Assembly (NCBI GenBank): GCA_934273135.1
Contig: CAKQSU010000073.1
Location: 1-6,392 of the forward strand
Direction of reading: 5' to 3'
DNA: 6,392 nt
Source: an uncultured Clostridia bacterium
Lineage (GTDB): Bacteria; Bacillota; Clostridia; Christensenellales; Borkfalkiaceae
In this document: in pieces, positions 4,321 through 6,392 of the stretch
How the letters are laid out: every line of letters begins with the position of its first letter
Position numbering within the stretch: the first letter of the stretch is position 1
Notes under the pieces: generated by a model
The model's input: the letters and a program-made list of their open reading frames with translations, nothing else
Told to the model about the DNA's origin: nothing
The model's database searches: none
Program-made: the position numbers and the translations under genes

Positions 4321-6323
4321 TATCTTATGCGCGAGCCTTTGACCGCGTCCTTGTCGGGGCGAACGAGCCTTACTCCGTCGCCGTCGTCCGAGCAAAGTAT
4401 CATTCCCTGACTTTCTATTCCGCAAAGTTTTGCCGGTTTAAGGTTAGCGACCAGCACTACCTTTGTGCCGACAAGCTCTTCCGGCGAATAGTACTGCGCT
4501 ATGCCGCTCACGACCGTGCGCACTTCTTCGCCCAAGTCGAGCGTGAATAATAGGAGTTTTTTGGATTTGACGACCTTTTCGCAAGTGAGAACTTCCGCAA
4601 CGCGCAAGTCGGTTTTGAAAAACTCGTCGATATCTATCTCCTCGGTTGCGCCGTCGCAAGTCTTTTCGGTTTTTTCTTCTTTTTTCGCTTGCTTTTCCTC
4701 TTTGCGTTTTTGTTTTTCCGCTTCTTTATGGCGTTCGACCATCATTTCTTCTATAGCTTTCAATTCCTTTTTTATGTCTATTCTCGGGAAAATCGGTTGA
4801 CTTTTTTCGACTTTCGTTCCCTCTTTAAGTTCGCCGAAGCGGGAAGCCGCATCGATGTCCTTTATCTCCGCCGCGTTTATGCCGTAGCACGAAAGAATTT
4901 TGACGGGGGCTTTGGGGATAAACGGCAAAAGGTTGACCGCGGCTATTCTCACGCATTCCGAAAGGTTGTACAAAACCGTTGCAAGGCGGCTCTTTTTGCT
5001 TTCGTCTTTGGCGAGAATCCAGGGCGTTGTTTCGTCGATATATTTGTTTGCCCTGCCGACAAGGCGGAAAATTTCCGATAAAGCCTTAGGCACGTTTATT
5101 TCTTCCACGGCTTTTTCGACGCAAGCGAAAACTCCGTTCGCAATTGCGATAAGCTCGTCGTCTACCGCCGCCTTTTCGCCCGCCGCGGGAAGAACGCCGT
5201 TAAAATATTGATTTATCATCGCCGTGGTGCGGGAAACGAGATTGCCGAGGTCGTTACTTAAATCGCCGTTTATTCGTAGCAAGAACGCTTCGTTAGAGTA
5301 CGCGCCGTCGCTCCCGAAAGGAATTTCTCTCAAAAGATAGTACCTTAAAGCGTCGCTGCCGTACCGCGCGACGAATTCTTTCGGGTCGGTGAGTTCGGTT
5401 TTGACTTTGTCCTGCTTGCTCTTTGAAAGCTTATCGCCGCCGATTAAAAGCCAGCCGTGACCGTAAACTTTTTTCGGCATGTCGATACCGAGAGCCATTA
5501 CTATGGCGGGCCAGATTATGGCGTGGAATCTTACTATTTCCTTGCCTATCATGTGCAGGTTAGCGGGCCAGAATTTTTTGAAAAGCGAATCGTCGTCGCT
5601 CATGTATCCGAGCGCGGTTATGTAGTTGGGGAGCGCGTCTATCCAGACGTAAACGGTCTGTTCTTCGTCAAAATCTACCGGTATGCCCCACTTAACGGAC
5701 TTCCTCGAAACACACAAATCCTGAAGCCCGGGCTTAATGAAGTTGTTTATCATCTCGTTCACGCGCGACTTCGGTTGCAAAAACTCGGGGCTGTCCTCGT
5801 AAAGTTTCAGAATTTTGTCGGCGTACGCGGAAAGGCGGAAGAAGTAACTTTCTTCCGTTTCGGTATGGACTTCTCTGCCGCAATCGGGGCATTTGCCGTC
5901 TTTTAATTGCGATTCCGTCCAAAAGCTTTCGCAGTCGGTGCAATACCAACCCTCGTAACGAGATTTATAGATGTCGCCCTGCTCGTAAAGCTTGCGGAAA
6001 ATTTTCTGCACGGCTTTGACGTGGTATTCGTCCGTCGTGCGGATAAACTTATCGTAAGAAACGTCGAGCATAGCCCAGATGTTTTTAAGGTCTTCGACTA
6101 TCGGGTCGATGAATTCCTTAGGCGTAACGCCCGCTTGAGCGGCTTTCGCCTCTATCTTCTGCCCGTGTTCGTCGGTGCCGGTAAGAAAAAACACGTCCTT
6201 GCCGGTAAGGCGATAAAAGCGGGAAATGGCGTCGCAAACCACTGTGGTGTAGCAAGTGCCGATGTGCCAGTTTCCGCTCGGATAATAAATAGGCGTCGTA
6301 ATGTAAAAAGTGTCTTTTGCCAT
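4320..6323 (-). CDS. metG: Methionyl-tRNA synthetase with C-terminal tRNA-binding domain
   Basis: A 667-residue class I synthetase that charges tRNA-Met, including initiator tRNA, with methionine in the cytoplasm. The N-terminal Rossmann domain has the signature P-S-G-N-W-H-I-G-T at 15-23 (HIGT replacing the canonical HIGH) and G-T-D-E-H-G-Q-K at 49-56. A zinc knuckle is formed by C128, C131, C145 and C148. The second catalytic signature K-L-S-K-S is at 298-302. An alpha-helical anticodon-binding domain follows, with W-I-L-A-K in the family's usual place, then a lysine- and glutamate-rich linker (about 525-558). Residues 561-667 form an EMAP/Trbp-type OB-fold tRNA-binding domain (F-F-K-T-D-L-R-V-A-E-V at its start), which commonly supports dimer formation and tRNA affinity. 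Length agrees with the Bacillus MetS form. ATG at 6323 is preceded by GGGGAGAGG. It heads the metG-tatD-rsmA cluster and overlaps tatD by one base. Confidence 0.98.
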   Translation of the reverse strand: MAKDTFYITTPIYYPSGNWHIGTCYTTVVCDAISRFYRLTGKDVFFLTGTDEHGQKIEAKAAQAGVTPKEFIDPIVEDLKNIWAMLDVSYDKFIRTTDEYHVKAVQKIFRKLYEQGDIYKSRYEGWYCTDCESFWTESQLKDGKCPDCGREVHTETEESYFFRLSAYADKILKLYEDSPEFLQPKSRVNEMINNFIKPGLQDLCVSRKSVKWGIPVDFDEEQTVYVWIDALPNYITALGYMSDDDSLFKKFWPANLHMIGKEIVRFHAIIWPAIVMALGIDMPKKVYGHGWLLIGGDKLSKSKQDKVKTELTDPKEFVARYGSDALRYYLLREIPFGSDGAYSNEAFLLRINGDLSNDLGNLVSRTTAMINQYFNGVLPAAGEKAAVDDELIAIANGVFACVEKAVEEINVPKALSEIFRLVGRANKYIDETTPWILAKDESKKSRLATVLYNLSECVRIAAVNLLPFIPKAPVKILSCYGINAAEIKDIDAASRFGELKEGTKVEKSQPIFPRIDIKKELKAIEEMMVERHKEAEKQKRKEEKQAKKEEKTEKTCDGATEEIDIDEFFKTDLRVAEVLTCEKVVKSKKLLLFTLDLGEEVRTVVSGIAQYYSPEELVGTKVVLVANLKPAKLCGIESQGMILCSDDGDGVRLVRPDKDAVKGSRIR

Positions 6324-6334
6324 ATCCTCTCCCC

Positions 6335-6355
6335 GTCGCTTATCTTTTAAGCGAC
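6335..6355 (-). promoter_or_regulatory. 8-bp hairpin directly before the metG ribosome binding site
   Basis: On the minus strand GTCGCTTA (6355-6348) and TAAGCGAC (6342-6335) form a perfect stem around AAAGA, immediately followed by GGGGAGAGG and the metG ATG. The remaining upstream bases to 6392 are A-rich without a clear promoter. It may be the last element of a longer leader beyond the window. No T-box core sequence is present in the visible part. Confidence 0.5.
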
Positions 6356-6392
6356 TTTGTTGTTTCTGTCTTGTTTCTATGTTGTTAAGGAG

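Noticed and set aside
4321..4425. Upstream extension of tatD (open frame beginning at 4425)
   Set aside because: The added residues are a basic, low-complexity out-of-frame reading of the metG 3' end, and the I-D-T-H-T-H motif belongs at the N-terminus; ATG at 4320 with TAATG overlap is the better start.
6324..6392. T-box leader of metG
   Set aside because: The conserved antiterminator core (AGGGTGG...ACCGCG type) is absent in the visible 69 bases.
1..6392. CRISPR array, rRNA, tRNA or transposase gene
   Set aside because: No regularly spaced repeats, no cloverleaf-compatible sequence and no transposase or integrase motif found on either strand.

Overview
The window looks like chromosomal DNA of an uncultured member of the Firmicutes, most likely Clostridia. 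The evidence is the gene order metG-tatD-rsmA (the metS-yabD-rnmV-ksgA neighbourhood of Bacillus, here without rnmV), strong AAGGAG-type ribosome binding sites, TTGnnn-17-TATAAT-type promoters and factor-independent terminators with U-tracts. All supported genes are on the minus strand, so the window is transcribed from its right end to its left end.

Right half (about 6392 to 2492): a housekeeping cluster. metG encodes methionyl-tRNA synthetase. Its stop codon overlaps the start of tatD (a metal-dependent DNase family protein) by one base. A 128-bp GC-rich palindromic block then separates tatD from rsmA (16S rRNA dimethyladenosine transferase). A 10-bp hairpin with an eight-T tail ends the rsmA transcript.

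Middle (about 2507 to 1652): a new transcription unit starts inside the rsmA terminator. The -35 box of a TTGCAA-17-TAAAAT promoter lies in the 3' arm of the terminator stem. The RNA begins with an elaborate leader of about 175 nt: a 19-bp basal helix starting at or next to the predicted first nucleotide, an 8-bp helix, an apical hairpin, a possible 6-bp pseudoknot, a terminator, and competing helices that reach the ribosome binding site. It controls a small protein with a PH-like N-terminus and a C-terminal SHOCT motif. I recognise no known riboswitch class, and this is the strongest candidate for something undescribed.

Left part (about 1586 to 1): a cysteine-rich protein of unknown function with a SigK-like promoter and a clear terminator, followed by the first 189 codons of a BRO-N family protein (phage or mobile-element type) that runs off the left edge. 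The BRO gene has two apparent promoters that carry copies of a 27-bp direct repeat, plus several inverted repeats that could be operators.

The cluster at the right is translation and nucleic-acid housekeeping. The left part is accessory: unlinked small transcription units, each with its own promoter, and no shared pathway is evident.
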